NCBI GenBank assembly: GCA_023634235.1
Contig: JAMKCF010000001.1
Coordinates: 17,060,258-17,124,257, forward strand
Reading direction: 5' to 3'
DNA length: 64,000 bases
Source: Pisaster brevispinus
Lineage: Eukaryota > Echinodermata > Asteroidea > Forcipulatida > Asteriidae
Position numbers and translations under genes: made by a program. A model generated the notes under the pieces. That model ran no database searches. It was not told the DNA's origin and was given only the letters and a program-made list of their open reading frames with translations. Every line of letters begins with the position of its first letter. The stretch's first letter is position 1. This document shows positions 34,431 to 45,974 of this stretch, one piece after another.

Positions 34431-35215
34431 GAAGGTTGTACTAATGTCTGTTTAGCCCGTAGCCCCACAGGCACACACACACAGTCCAACGCGTTTTATC
34501 GTTCCGACCTTTGGACTTCCATTCATGGTTTATCTAGATGGCAGGATGATGAACTTGTTTAGCGCCCTCTTGCTTGTAAGGGCTCTCGGAAGCGTTTGGG
34601 ATAATAAGGATGTGAAGACTATTAAATACGAAAGCGTTAATTAGGGGATATTTATAGCCCCACTTATATTCAACGAATTCGCCAACCACAATACATTTCA
34701 AGGTCTGTGTGGTATAGTTTTTTTTATGTCAGAGAGTTATAATCTTTGTACAATCTTGTCACTGAATTAAGGCACATGTGACTTCTTTTTTTTACATGTG
34801 ACCTTCATTCTTAACAATAAAACCGAAACCCCAGTTTTTGTTCGTAACAACTCTTGTCTAGTTGTAATTGTAGCTCTTTGCAATGTGCTGAATTAGTATT
34901 TGGATTTGACAATCACTCAGTATTTTAATTTTGTTTTCATATGTTGTGTCGACAAAATGTTTTGGTTTGCTCATCACACTGTTTTGAGTAAAATAAAATT
35001 GATCGCGTACACGTACGTTGTTGCCATGATGTTATGCCAAACGTAGATACTGGGTTTGGTCACCAAGTAATGTTTATATGTTGTTCCCATGAATTTGTGC
35101 GATATTGTATTTGACTTTGATCGCAATGATCCAGTCATCTCGTTGTGCCGACCTAGCATTTCTGGTTTGATCACTATACGTTTCCACCTGATGAGTAGCT
35201 GCATGGGTTTTGATC

Positions 35216-36689
35216 ACCATTTTAAATTAATGTTTCATATTTTGTAAACCCATCTATCACTCACAGTATTAATTATGCTCATACATTGCGATTGAGCAAT
35301 ACTGTAACCTAATTGTACCCATCACAAATAATCACAATGAACAACGCTTTCGTAAAGTATACAAGTTTATACAGTGCTTTAAACAAAAAATAAATGCAAA
35401 AATGAAGCTTAGAGGAGAAAGAGCGAACATTTAGGTGTCGTCAGTTGAAATTGACAGCATCTATCGCCATCTCCCTAAACAAATTCAATTTTATCAAAGT
35501 TGTTAATTGATCGTAAGAGATATTAATTTAATATGTATTTCTTTACTACAATCATTGCATTGTGGATTTCTTCTAAGCCTACGTTTGTATTTTGTTTATT
35601 GTACATGTATATATACGTTTTCATTATTATCATTATTTATATTTTGTTAAACTATAAAACAACTTTATTCAGTCGACAAAGGGAACCAACGCTCAAGAAA
35701 AATAATAATTACCCTCGATCCATCACATGAGCATCCATCACATTTACGCAAAAAATGTAGTTTGATTTACGCGAAAAAATTAAATTCACTGAACGTGTGT
35801 AATAATGATATTGTTATCGCTGTATTTTTTTTATTTTTTTATTTTAATGATAATGTTGACAACCGTTATCAGTCTGTAGGAATTTTAACAGTTATTCTAA
35901 TTGATTGATTAGTAGATAATGCAAACACCTACCAAAAGAGGGCGATATAAATGTAAAACCTCATCCTAAAGTGATTACGATTTTTGTGGATTTTATTTAA
36001 CAAAAACTTGCCTTATATGAAATATCTTTAACATAATTTACTTTGCACAACCTGGTTTAAACTGTAACAAAGGGAAAACTATTTTCCCCATTTTAGCTCA
36101 AAGTGAAATATTCAAAGACGCGTCGTTTTGAGATCACAATACGGTGCATGTTTGACAGTACGAGCCTCACACGCGTCATTTTGTATTTAAAAACTCTTAG
36201 ATTTCTAACTATAAAGGCCAGCTTACTACTAAGTTCCCTTTCTGCAGAGGTTACGCCCTACAATCTCATAAAAAAAGTGTCAAACGTCAGACATATTGCG
36301 TTAAATAATCAATTGTGTATTGAACTGTTTATTTTCAACTTCAGCCGTTTTCTTTTTTTGCTCATACTTGTATTAAGTAGCAAAGTAGCATTTTTCTGAA
36401 GCTGTTTTTATGCCTAATGGGAAAGATTTGATTTATTCCTTGTTCCTCATAACCAGCCGGCGAAAAGTCGAGGGGTCAATTTTGTTTTTCTTTGCTCCCC
36501 AAGCTAAAAAGAGGAGAGGGTAGAATTTTGCACCCTTTGTTCCTATAATTAATAGCTGTATTTTAATGTTTTTTTGGTCAGTATTTTGATAACGACAAAG
36601 AATTGCATTATTTTGTTAGCAAACAACTTGAAATCGTTCAAGTTACAATTATTAGCCTTAAGTTGCAAAATGAGATTTATTTGTAAAAA
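35216..36689. other. stretch without recognisable gene
   Basis: AT-rich. Short open frames (35533, 36103) show no recognisable protein features. Confidence 0.4.
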
Positions 36690-36945
36690 TTTGGAGCATG
36701 ATTTTTCACTTGTTGGCGGAGAAAATGGTAAACGAAATGTGTTGCTTTAAAATTCTGTTTTGATACAATATTATTGATAAAATTAAGCTGTAAAATTTGA
36801 CAAATAACCAAAAAATTTGGAAGATGTTTTTTCACTTGTTGGCGGAAAAAATGGTAAACGAAATGTGTTGTTTTAAAATTCTGTTTTGAAACAATATTAT
36901 CGATAAATTTAAGCTTTAAAATTTGACAAATAACCAAAAAATGAA
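36690..36945. repeat. tandem duplication, about 129 bp
   Basis: Two near-identical copies containing TTTTTCACTTGTTGGCGGA and GGTAAACGAAATGTGTTG. They generate the internally repeated minus-strand frame at 36677-36937. Confidence 0.85.
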
Positions 36946-37366
36946 GTTTGCAGTTAAAAATGAACCTGTTATTTATACTATTTTGGATCTATAATTGTAG
37001 TTTTCAGAATTCCTGCTGCGTGATAAAACGTAGAATACAAATTCAACAGAATTCTAAAAGTTCTTAGTTGACTATCAACATGTGAAAGCTTCTGTTTCAA
37101 AGTTTAAATCGCAGTTTGTAGTTTTGTGCGAGTTTTGAAACGTAACAAGATATTTCTATTCACATATTCCCTAAAAGACAAATTAATAAATAGACATTAG
37201 GTGTTTGTGAACAAACACAAAGCTGTTCCGTTCTGTTGACCTAAAAAAAAATTATCCAAAGATATGAACTGATTCTGTATTTTGTGTATATGGTTTAATC
37301 TTGTTCAAAATGAATGCTTGTTATCAAGAGTGACCACCACTGTGTATATAGTTTAACAAAATCAGG

Positions 37367-37650
37367 TCTGGTCTTAGACCGGAAGTAAAGGTCAAATTGG
37401 GGTCATCGTTTTTATTAAAATGTCTCAATTGTTGCCAGCTACAAGACAACACAAACAATACCACTTTATGACATGTAGTTCAGGAGATATGATTTGTTAA
37501 AGTTTTGAGCTTCCAGTTTAGACCGGAAAAAAAAGGTCAAAGTGAAGTCATCTTTAAAAATAAATTTGTCATTTGTTGTAAGCTACAAAACAACACAAAC
37601 TATACGAATTTACGACATGGGGTTCAGGAGATATGAATTTTTAAAGAAGT
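37367..37650. repeat. tandem duplication, about 135 bp
   Basis: Two diverged copies sharing TAGACCGGAA, AGGTCAAA, AGCTACAA, ACAACACAAAC and GTTCAGGAGATATGA. Confidence 0.75.
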
Positions 37651-38102
37651 AAGCTTTGATTTAATGTAATTCGATACCTGATGACGTCACAATGTTGTGG
37701 TTTTCATACTTATAAATTTTATAAAGAACACGATGGTAAACAAATTGTTCATCTAATGCAATGTCACGAAAACCCTAAACCTACGTAGGAATTACATGTG
37801 TTGCGCATGTACAAATCGATTGGGCTGTGCACAAAGCAATGGGTCCTCTACCGGTTAGGAATCGAATATCAAGGTAATCTCCAACGCCTTGGCGTGATTG
37901 TGCAATCATGGCGCAATCAGCAAGCTAGCAATGGTATCCGATTGGCTACTTACTCGCTAAATATTGGGGGAATACGTTGGTCTTTCATTAGTTTGAATGG
38001 CCATTAGTGTTTTTAAAATGGTTTGTGCATCATGGTGACGTCGTCCGGCATTTTAGGCCGGCAAACGCATCTACAGCATCCCATAAGTGAAAAACTGAAG
38101 AC

Positions 38103-38320
38103 ATTTCATGGCTCTGGTTACTGCCGAAATCCACGCTTACGGTCATCATTCTCTGCTTTTTTTGCAAGCGCCAAATTTCTGCGCTAGCTGTGTAAGCGAA
38201 GAATGCCTAGTAACGTGAAGTGCACGAGCCAAAATTCTCTAATCCCTGAAGCACGTAATTCTCTGCTTCCATAAGCGTTGATTCTTTGCTTTTGGTAAGC
38301 AGAGCCATGATCTTGGGCCC
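38103..38320. mobile_element. MITE, copy 1
   Basis: Starts ATTTCATGGCTCTGGTTACT and ends in an inverted version (GGTAAGCAGAGCCATGATCT then GGGCCC). The body is similar to 38379-38628. Non-coding; transposase family uncertain. Confidence 0.6.
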
Positions 38321-38378
38321 GGGCCTGGGCCTTACAACTTAGTGTATAAAATGAACTACCCCTCATTTAAACGAATGA

Positions 38379-38628
38379 GCCCAATTTCATGGCTCTGGTT
38401 ACTGCCGAAATCCCCGCTTACAGTCACCATTCTTCGCTTATTTTGCAAGCACCCAACTTCTGCGCTAGCTGTGTAAGCCAAAGAATGCCTAATTACGTGG
38501 AGTTCACACGCGCACAAGCAAAAATTCCCTGCTAACCCCTGAAATAGGCTTGACGTTAGCATGGTATTCTTTGCTTCCGTAAGCGTCGAGTCTTTGCTTA
38601 CGGTAAGCAAAGCCATGAAATTGGGCCC
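38379..38628. mobile_element. MITE, copy 2
   Basis: Terminal inverted repeats GCCCAATTTCATGGCT on the left and AGCCATGAAATTGGGC on the right. About 250 bases, non-coding. Both copies share GCGCTAGCTGTGTAAGC internally. No clear target duplication seen. Confidence 0.65.
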
Positions 38629-39169
38629 AGGTCTCACAATTTAGTACGTAAAGCAAACACACCACAGGTCTCGCAATTTAGTAAGTAAAGATTGGTCTAT
38701 TCTGTTGTATTAAAATCGTAAATGTAAAATTTTTCATACCGTGTATGTAATTTTTTTTGCGATAAAATAGTAAATGCGGTATAAGTTAGTACGTTACACG
38801 AACTACCACTCTTATCAAGGAATTATGAATTCGAAACGAATTATTAATCTGTTACTCTGCCTGCTTTCCGCTAATAACATCTCAGTGCATGCCACAACAG
38901 GGCTTTAGTAGCACATAATAATTTTGGTTAGACGATTTAAATGTTGGTCTATGCTATTGTACTAATATTTGTCGTGTCTTTAATACTGATAGTTTTTTGG
39001 GGGCTAAAATAGTTAATATTGGATATGACTTTATCGTTAATTTTGGCTCTTCACACCCATGAAAAATGTATTTTTTCTTTTCTACACCTTTCCCAATTCA
39101 GCTCTCTGCTTTCGTTTCGTACCTTCGTTGCTTCACGCAACCGGTACAACCAAGTCCGACGACCGCAGC

Positions 39170-39362
39170 TCGTCAAGGTGGGAGTCGCACCGCCGAAGCC
39201 TGGGCGTTGAAGGAACTCAAGGGAGAGAGAGACACAGCACACAGGATGGTTTCAGGAATACGACTGGCGTGGCCAGGGCTTGCATCGTGCTGGTGCGCGC
39301 CCCGGTCACGCCTGACTGGTTTATTCTTACTATTTCATGTTGCATAATCGCACATTACTACA
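39170..39362 (-). repeat. Gypsy 3' LTR, truncated
   Basis: 193 bases matching 46040-46232 with about six differences, starting TGTAGTAATG right after a polypurine tract. Similarity stops at 39170, about 65 bases short of the LTR end inferred from the 5' copy. Confidence 0.75.
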
Positions 39363-39432
39363 TTCCTTCCCGTGGAGATGTAAGGCACCTGTTGTGGAGC
39401 TTCGGCAGACCGATAGAGTTGTCGTAGGCATC

Positions 39433-39930
39433 TCAGACGTCAATTTCTTCGGGGTTAAACTCTGCATTTGTGTCGTCAAGGCGCCGAGAGCAGATCAATT
39501 GAAGGAGATCATCTGAGGAGACGACGTGCAAGGCATTACATATGTGATGAATAAACCCGTCTACCAATCTTACCAATTGTGGAAGGTGTTTGCTCGTCGA
39601 GAATGGACCATGTAGACGGCAATGACTCGCTATCTCCCACCTCCGACAGGCCCAACAAGACAACAACGGAAACAAAAACCACCATGGCCCGTTGCAGATG
39701 TGTTGTCGCACAACATGGCGTTTCATTTTGTTGGTCTTGAAACCACATCCTGGGTAGCAGTAGGTTGATTTGAAGGCTCTGGTTGATTTGTGAGGTTCTG
39801 GTCGCTGCCCCTCTGTACGTTCGTCCGGCTCCTTGGTGTCAGCGACGTCGGGGTCCTGGATGACTACCTCTTCTTGTTCGTCTTCTGATGAATGTTCATC
39901 ATAATCGGGTACGAAATCCATCTCCTCCAT
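39433..39930 (-). CDS. extra Gypsy ORF with C2H2-like finger
   Basis: 165 codons between pol and the 3' LTR, where an env-like or accessory gene would sit. ATG start; acidic N terminus (DEHSSEDEQEEVV), then CYPGCGFKTNKMKRHVVRQH, a C-x3-C...H-x4-H finger-like element. No signal peptide or membrane segment typical of an envelope, so an accessory nucleic-acid-binding protein is more likely. A frame change after the finger is possible, since the sequence after it loses character. Confidence 0.5.
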   Translation of the reverse strand: MEEMDFVPDYDEHSSEDEQEEVVIQDPDVADTKEPDERTEGQRPEPHKSTRAFKSTYCYPGCGFKTNKMKRHVVRQHICNGPWWFLFPLLSCWACRRWEIASHCRLHGPFSTSKHLPQLVRLVDGFIHHICNALHVVSSDDLLQLICSRRLDDTNAEFNPEEIDV

Positions 39931-40091
39931 CGTATTATATTCTGCTGAACTGGAAAATGTGTTAAAAGGGGGACATTGTCTTTAAATTATTTGTAATTTA
40001 AACTTTAACGAGTAAACAAATAACTCGAAGACTCAACCTGAAACTTGAGGGTCTTCTATTAAACTTTCAGAGTCCGCTTTCTTTGTTAACG

Positions 40092-40466
40092 TTAAGACTC
40101 ATCCCTGAAACTTATGGGGGGTCTAACTAGTCTACCACTCCTTTTGGTGTGCCTAATTAGATGATCCACCTTTTCATTAGGTGCTATCTTCTCTGTGGTA
40201 TCATATTCAACTTGGGGTTCCACCTGAGCAGCAAACGCCGCGTCGATGGTACTACTATCTGCTTGAAAAAGGGGATGGAGACCAACCTCATCTTCTTTGG
40301 GTTCATTCCCTACCAAACCGCAAACCGAAAAGAACTTGTTTCGAGCTTTACGGAGCCAAAGTGGAATTTCTTTGTTGTTGCAAAGTTTAATAAGATCATG
40401 GTGGACAATCTCGGTTCTCTTTCTACCTTGAATTTTGTACAGAACTGGTGACATAGCTTTGACCAC
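40092..40466 (-). pseudogene. Gypsy integrase C-terminal tail
   Basis: VLYKIQGRKRTEIVHHDLIKLC is the small C-terminal fold found after Gypsy integrases, followed by an unrecognised tail to 40092. Separated from the core by a frame break near 40720. Confidence 0.7.
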
Positions 40467-40719
40467 TAGTAAAGGATCACGCCATATTGGCTGCAGTTTC
40501 CGTGACTGACCAACTTTGGTAGCTTTGTTTAGTTTGTAAACCGAGTCACCTTCATTAAATGTGCTTTGATTGATGTTATGGTCATACTATTGCCTTTTTT
40601 GGTATTGTTGTGATTCACCAATTTTAGCTCTGGCTATGGCGTGAACTTTACGCATGCACTCTTTCAGATTCTGTACATATTGATGAGGAGGAGCATTTGG
40701 AGTATTAGCGTTTGAGATA

Positions 40720-41411
40720 TCAAAAGCAAGTTATTGGTTGCTTTACCTCCCGCCCGAGCATCATCAAATTCGATGTAAGCCCAGTACTGCGGTTTGGGAG
40801 AGAATGTATCGCTGCTGTAAGTAAAGGCAGGTCTTCATCCCATTTTGCTACACTACCCTTTAGATGACACCTAATAGCTTGAAGTAATATTCTATTGTAT
40901 CTTTCTATTTGACCATTAGAACATGGTCGGTAGGGGGTTGTCCTGGTTTTAGTTATCTCGAGTAGACTACATATTGCTTCAAAAAGAGAACTTGTGAAAT
41001 TTCTGCCCTGATCGGTGTAGATTTGTTCAGGGCATCCAAATCTGGATATGAAATTATTAACAACTACAATGGCAATGCTTTTTGCAGTTTGGTTTTCCAA
41101 TGGGTAGGCCTCGACCCACTTTGTAAATTGGCAAATAAGCATGAGAATGTATTTGTTTCCCGATTCCGATGGGATGAAAGCGCCCAAGATAGCCACGTGG
41201 ATACGTTCTACTGGTGCACCAGCATGAATTTAGTTAGTGGTGCTTTGTTTTTCCTTGATGGACCTTTGTGCATGTTACATTGAGGGCAGGTTTTGACAAA
41301 CAGTGAAATGTCTTCAGCAATCTTATACCAAAAAGTAGTTTGCTTCACTTTTTGGATGGTTCTTGTGATCTCAGGATGCCCAGACATATTTGGAATTGTG
41401 AGGAAGTTCAA
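40720..41411 (-). pseudogene. Gypsy integrase
   Basis: Zinc-binding part GHPEITRTIQKVKQTTFW...CPQCNMHKG (41208-41411), then the catalytic core. Where the first catalytic Asp is expected (before ILGAF) the codon is GCT, Ala. The second Asp (IYTDQGRNF) and the Glu (NGQIERYNR) are present. The enzyme would be dead even without the frame breaks. The core is followed by KWDEDLPLLTAAIHSLPNRSTG. Confidence 0.9.
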
Positions 41412-41511
41412 TGACCTCTAGTTTCAAGGCATAAGGCACCAGAAAAAGTAACCGTGGGGACGGTTTGCATTCCCACCGATAGAAAAGGACACCGTCTTGA
41501 ACGCACAAAAG

Positions 41512-41907
41512 TTAAACATTTAGCCAAAGGTATTTCACTGCTGGGGAACAAAGCTGCAGTTCGTTTTGTGGAGGGGAGATGTTATTTTCTTTCCATCTTA
41601 ATAATGGGCCCAAGTCATGGTCCTGCTGCTGCATTTCATTCAGTCGCTCGTGGCTGTATTTGCTCTGGAACGCCATGGATTTATCAATCGACTGAGTAGG
41701 CATCTCGCCACTGTTTTCTGGTAATTTGTCAACAGCGTGAACATCCTGATCAGCAACCAGCAAACGCTGGATTGGACTGTGCAAAGTGTTGTTGTTGCAC
41801 GCTGACATATTTTCATTCATAGGGGCAGCGGGTCCATGCACTTGTTCGTTAAGTTTGTACTCCAAATGACTTGGTATTAAGTTGACAGACCTTGTAATTT
41901 GACGCAC
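41512..41907 (-). pseudogene. Gypsy spacer between RNase H and integrase
   Basis: Minus-strand frame with no named motif except a short LNEMQQQDHDLGPLLRWKEN segment, typical of the region just before the integrase zinc finger. Confidence 0.55.
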
Positions 41908-41940
41908 AGCCAGTGGGACGACATCAACATCTTCGTTGAA

Positions 41941-42470
41941 TTATTCCCACTGGTCATGGATTCGCGTACAAAAGTGGCAACCACCGCATGGGAGATCTTC
42001 GACTTCACAACCCGCATAGTAGCAGTTACAAAATGGAGCGTCGCAAGGTACTCGTGAAAGAGAATCAGCGTTTGTATGTTTTATTCCCTTTCTATGAAGT
42101 ATAGCCATGTCATATTGACTTAATTCTTCAATCCACCTTGCAAGCAAACCTGAAATTAGTTTGAAACGCATAAGCCAGGCGAGACTGCTGTGGTCTGTCC
42201 TTACATAAAACTTACGCCCCAAAAGATAGTGACGAAATTGTCTGGTAAATTTAACTACCGCTAAAAGTTCTTTACGCGTCGTGCAATACTTTCTTTGTGA
42301 CGGGGAAAGTATGAAACTACCGTAACTGATAACTCGTTCGCAAGTACCTTGAACTTGAAGGAGCTCCGCCCGATGGCGAAGTCAGAGGCATCCGTATCTA
42401 AGATAAATGGCTTGTCACTATTATTCTTAGGAAATGCTAAAATTGGGCTAGTTGTCAATACACTAATCAA
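41941..42470 (-). pseudogene. Gypsy RNase H
   Basis: KPFILDTDASDFAIG supplies the first acidic residue, and FYVRTDHSSLAWLMRF with LARWIEELSQYD the later part. A frame change near 42270 separates them. Confidence 0.85.
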
Positions 42471-42492
42471 GTGGCGAAAGGACTGTTCGTGT

Positions 42493-43466
42493 TCATCCTG
42501 CCATATGAACTTGGTGTTTTTTCTTTGTGAGATCGTATAGTGGTCTGGCTAGTTTTGCAAAATCCTTGATGTGACTTCTGTGATAATTAGCAAGCCCCAT
42601 AAATCTTTCCACATCCTTTTTCGAGGCTAGCCTGGGCCAGTTTTGGACTACCTCTATGCTACTTGGGTTGGGTGCAATACCTATTTGACTCACTAGTTTT
42701 CCAAGGAAAACATGTTCTTGGAATAAAAGACATTTTGCTGCCTTTAGTTTCAAGTTATGTTGACAGAACCTATCTAGTACTTTGCCTAACGTACTCATAG
42801 TGTCGTCAAAATCCTTCTCTAACATAATTACATCGTCCAAATAGGACAGGACTTCCTTCCAAGTCATTCCCCTTAGTATCAAATTCATTGCCCGTTGAAA
42901 AGTGGCTGGAGCAATACATAGCCCAAAAGGCATACGACAGTATTCGAACAATCCATGCTGTTTTGTTTTTGTCGCTTTCATCAAGTTCTATTTGATAATA
43001 GCCACTGGTCATATCAAGGGTGCTAAAGAACATCTAAACATTCGTCAATGGTTGGTAAGGGGAAAGCATCTTTAGCAGTGACATTATTAAGAGCTCTGTA
43101 ATCAATACAGTAACGGATTTTTCCATTTTTTTTTCTGACGAGCACTGGGGGTGAAGCCCATCCTGAAGTTGAAGGTTCTATTACACCCATTTTTAATAAT
43201 GAATCCAGATGAGCTTTTTCCTCATTTTCAAAACCTATTGGGGTCCTCCGCATTTTTTGTTTGATTGGAGTAGCCGTGCCAGTAATGATTGGATGCTTTA
43301 TGTCTGAGAATTTACCCAAATCTAGATCATCCTTTGAGAATACATCAGAATATTCTGTGAGTAATTTTGCCACTTCACCAGATTCCTCTGGTGTAAGATG
43401 TACACATGATTTTTCCCATAATTTGTGAATGTGTTCTGGTACATCATGACAACCTATTCCTTTCAC
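42493..43466 (-). pseudogene. Gypsy reverse transcriptase
   Basis: In order: HPIITGTATPIKQKMRRTP, VIEPSTSGWASPPVLVRKKNG, RYCIDYRALNNVT, FPLPTIDECLDVL, FSTLDMTSGYYQIEL (motif A), CRMPFGLCIAPATFQRAMN (motif B), and SYLDDVIM (catalytic YLDD). Frames change near 43028 and near 42975, so the otherwise well preserved domain cannot be read through. Confidence 0.9.
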
Positions 43467-44299
43467 ACAAAATTGTGTTTAAGGGCTCTAGCAAATGCCG
43501 AGTTGCCCTTTCTTCTCGCAAAGAATTATAGGAATCCGTTTCTGGGATAACTTCATCTACCTCCTCAGCCCTACGTACAATGTGTCCCTTGTTTAAGTGT
43601 ATGTATCTATCGGTAACGTTACAAATACTTATAGTCGCCTCACTTTTCAATTGTTCTAAAAGAGTTTCACTGTCTGGTTTGACTAATAAATATGAAATAA
43701 GCAATCCTTTGTGATCTCTCTCTGGCGCATGAATTAAGAAAGTTTTGGTTGGGGAGGCGTCAAATTTTACTTTGGTTTGAAATACTGTATTTGGTGGTAC
43801 TACAACTTTTCTATCTAGCACTACTCGCTGTACAGTATAACTTTCGTCTTGATTTTTCCTAATTTTTGCTAGAACCTTGTCACCTCTTAACACTACCGTA
43901 TCATCTGCTAAATCAATCTGACCGTTTTGGGCCTTCAAAAAATCTAACCCAATGATGAAAGTGTCGACTATCGGGCAACTAGTAAATTCCACCAGTACTT
44001 ACATTTCCCTATAGCTATTGTTATATTGGTACACCTATCATCTTTTTAGCAACCATGTTACTTGACTTCTCTGCCCCTCTAAGGACTACCCTTTCGTTTG
44101 ATAACAATGACGGATTTAACTGTTTGGCCAAGTCCTCACTAATTACAGAAACTTGAGCAGCAGTATCAACTACAGCTTGGGTATGGACACTTTGTACCCG
44201 GACAGGCATTACAGGACTTATGCCGGTAAGGTTTGTTGAAAAATGAATTTCCCTTAGTCCCTGAGTGTTATCGCTGTTATCGCCTTCCCGAATGCACAT
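43444..44299 (-). pseudogene. Gypsy aspartic protease and linker
   Basis: AVVDTAAQVSVIS carries the catalytic D-T-A form of the retropepsin motif. The downstream frame (43444-43992) has the flap-side IIGLDFLKAQNGQIDL. The two parts are separated by a frame change near 44000. Confidence 0.8.
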
Positions 44300-44312
44300 A
44301 CGGCGCGTGTTG

Positions 44313-44738
44313 CTACCTGCCTACGCGCTGCCCAAATTCTTCAAGTGTTTCAAGCTCTCTTTGTCTTTGGGATCCCAGTTCGGCTCTATGAATCATAGGG
44401 TCTTTCATTTTTCCAAACATATCTAGTAGCTGAGATTTCACAAGTACGTAGTTGTTTCTTACTTCTGGCTCTTGCCAGGCATAGCAATCGAGTGCCTTGC
44501 CAGTTATTGCGCCAACTAAATGAAGTAATTTATGCTTTTCGTTCCATTGACAACACTGAGCAATGACTTCAAACTTTGCTGTAAATGCGTGAAAGTCTGT
44601 ACTCCCATCATATGGAGTGATCTTTGGGATTGACTGGCTCCGGGGCTTGCTCATACCAGTGAACGCCGGGTTCGAGTCAGACCCACGGGCTATTGATTGT
44701 TGACTAGCAGTACTGCTGTCATTGTCAGTGGTTGCCAT
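44313..44738 (-). pseudogene. Gypsy gag capsid region
   Basis: PYDGSTDFHAFTAKFEVIAQ followed by HLVGAITGKALDCY and LETLEEFGQRV is the typical retrotransposon gag core. It breaks off after GQRVGR, and no zinc knuckle is found before the protease. The C-terminal capsid and nucleocapsid portion has been deleted. Confidence 0.8.
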
Positions 44739-44757
44739 TGTTACTGGATTACCAATA

Positions 44758-45111
44758 CTAGGCTTTCCTTTGGAATGTGCTTTTTTTGGCTGGATTCAAT
44801 ATATGCGCTGGGAGAGGTGGGGCTTTTTCTTTAATCACCTTCAGATTAGCGTCGATAATGGCATCGCCTGTTTGCTCATTTGTAATGGGCTGGGGTGTAG
44901 GAATTTGGCTTTGTGGCATGCTAAGTTGGGGTTTTATATCCAGTGATTCAAGCTGTACAGCGGGAATTTCAATTTGTGCAGTCGCACCATGAGGCATTGT
45001 GTGAACCTTTATTAGATTGGCTAGATGAATTTCGGACTGCTGTGACTGAATTTTAAGGTCGTTAATGGCTCCCGTTATTGCTACAGTGTTTTCTTGCATG
45101 ATTTTTCCCAA
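44758..45111 (-). pseudogene. Gypsy gag middle segment
   Basis: Follows the HhH segment by about a dozen bases in another phase. Contains a predicted helix (AITGAINDLKIQSQQSEIHL) and a Pro/Gln-rich linker. No known motif; assigned by position between two gag pieces. Confidence 0.45.
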
Positions 45112-45124
45112 TTCACCAGTTTGT

Positions 45125-45382
45125 TTAATCAGAAGGTGGTTCAGTAACAGAACCGTTACTTGGGAGGTCTGATGGAAGAGTTGCGGTGTATTCGATTAAA
45201 ATCAAACCCTTTTCATGTAGCTCATTCAGTTTGGTTTGGAGTGCAGGAAATTCATGAAAGTCGTCAATTATCACAGTCCCCTTTTTAGATCTTATTGAAA
45301 CAATAATTTTGGCAAACTTTGCCCCAATACCCGGTAAGGAAGTTAATTGTTTTACAGATGCTTTGTTTATGTTCGTGGCCAT
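45125..45382 (-). CDS. Gypsy gag N-terminal segment with helix-hairpin-helix
   Basis: ATG-initiated 85-codon frame at the start of the internal region. Residues 3-45 (NINKASVKQLTSLPGIGAKF and onward) match the ComEA-type double helix-hairpin-helix DNA-binding fold, with the LPGIG hairpin intact. A nucleic-acid-binding HhH at the front of gag is unusual. The frame closes shortly before the next gag segment (44758-45111), which continues with a coiled, Gln- and Pro-rich stretch. Confidence 0.7.
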   Translation of the reverse strand: MATNINKASVKQLTSLPGIGAKFAKIIVSIRSKKGTVIIDDFHEFPALQTKLNELHEKGLILIEYTATLPSDLPSNGSVTEPPSD

Positions 45383-45974
45383 GGTGGGGCACTTAAAGTT
45401 ATATGAATAATAATACTTTACAAATTGTGTCGAAATCTGCTATAATTGAAAATGATTTACACCGTATCACTCGCTTGCTACTGCCAGCGCTATTGTCGGG
45501 AGTGATGCACGACAGTTTGACCTGACTAGCAGTAAAATGTTTAGGTAGTTAAAGACACGCCTTTTCAGTAAAACGCAAAGCTCTTTTCTTTTAAAAATGC
45601 CTGCCAAAGCTCACATAGGTTTATAGCGGACTTCAGTAAGATTTATACAATATAAAACAATTTATAGTGTTACCACCAAAGATAGCAAGCATAAAAAACC
45701 TAGCTACAAATGTATCGATGAAATTGCAAATTCAAGGAACGCCGGACTTGCTAAGATATGATGAAAATTGCCGAAAGTGAACATTAATTGTATACACAAT
45801 TTGGCTACAAAAGGCGGGGAGCTCACACGTTGGAATTTCCACCGTGTGGTATGCCACGCCCTTCGCAAAGCAAAAATAGAATTTGTCCTAGTCAAATTTG
45901 GACAAGGAGTATTCCGTAAATTTTTGAAAGATTTGTCTTTCTAATTGCACGCAACAAACAATTCTCGTCGCCAA

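Noticed and set aside
36677..36937. Internally repeated 86-codon ORF
   Set aside because: A consequence of a 129-bp tandem duplication of AT-rich DNA.
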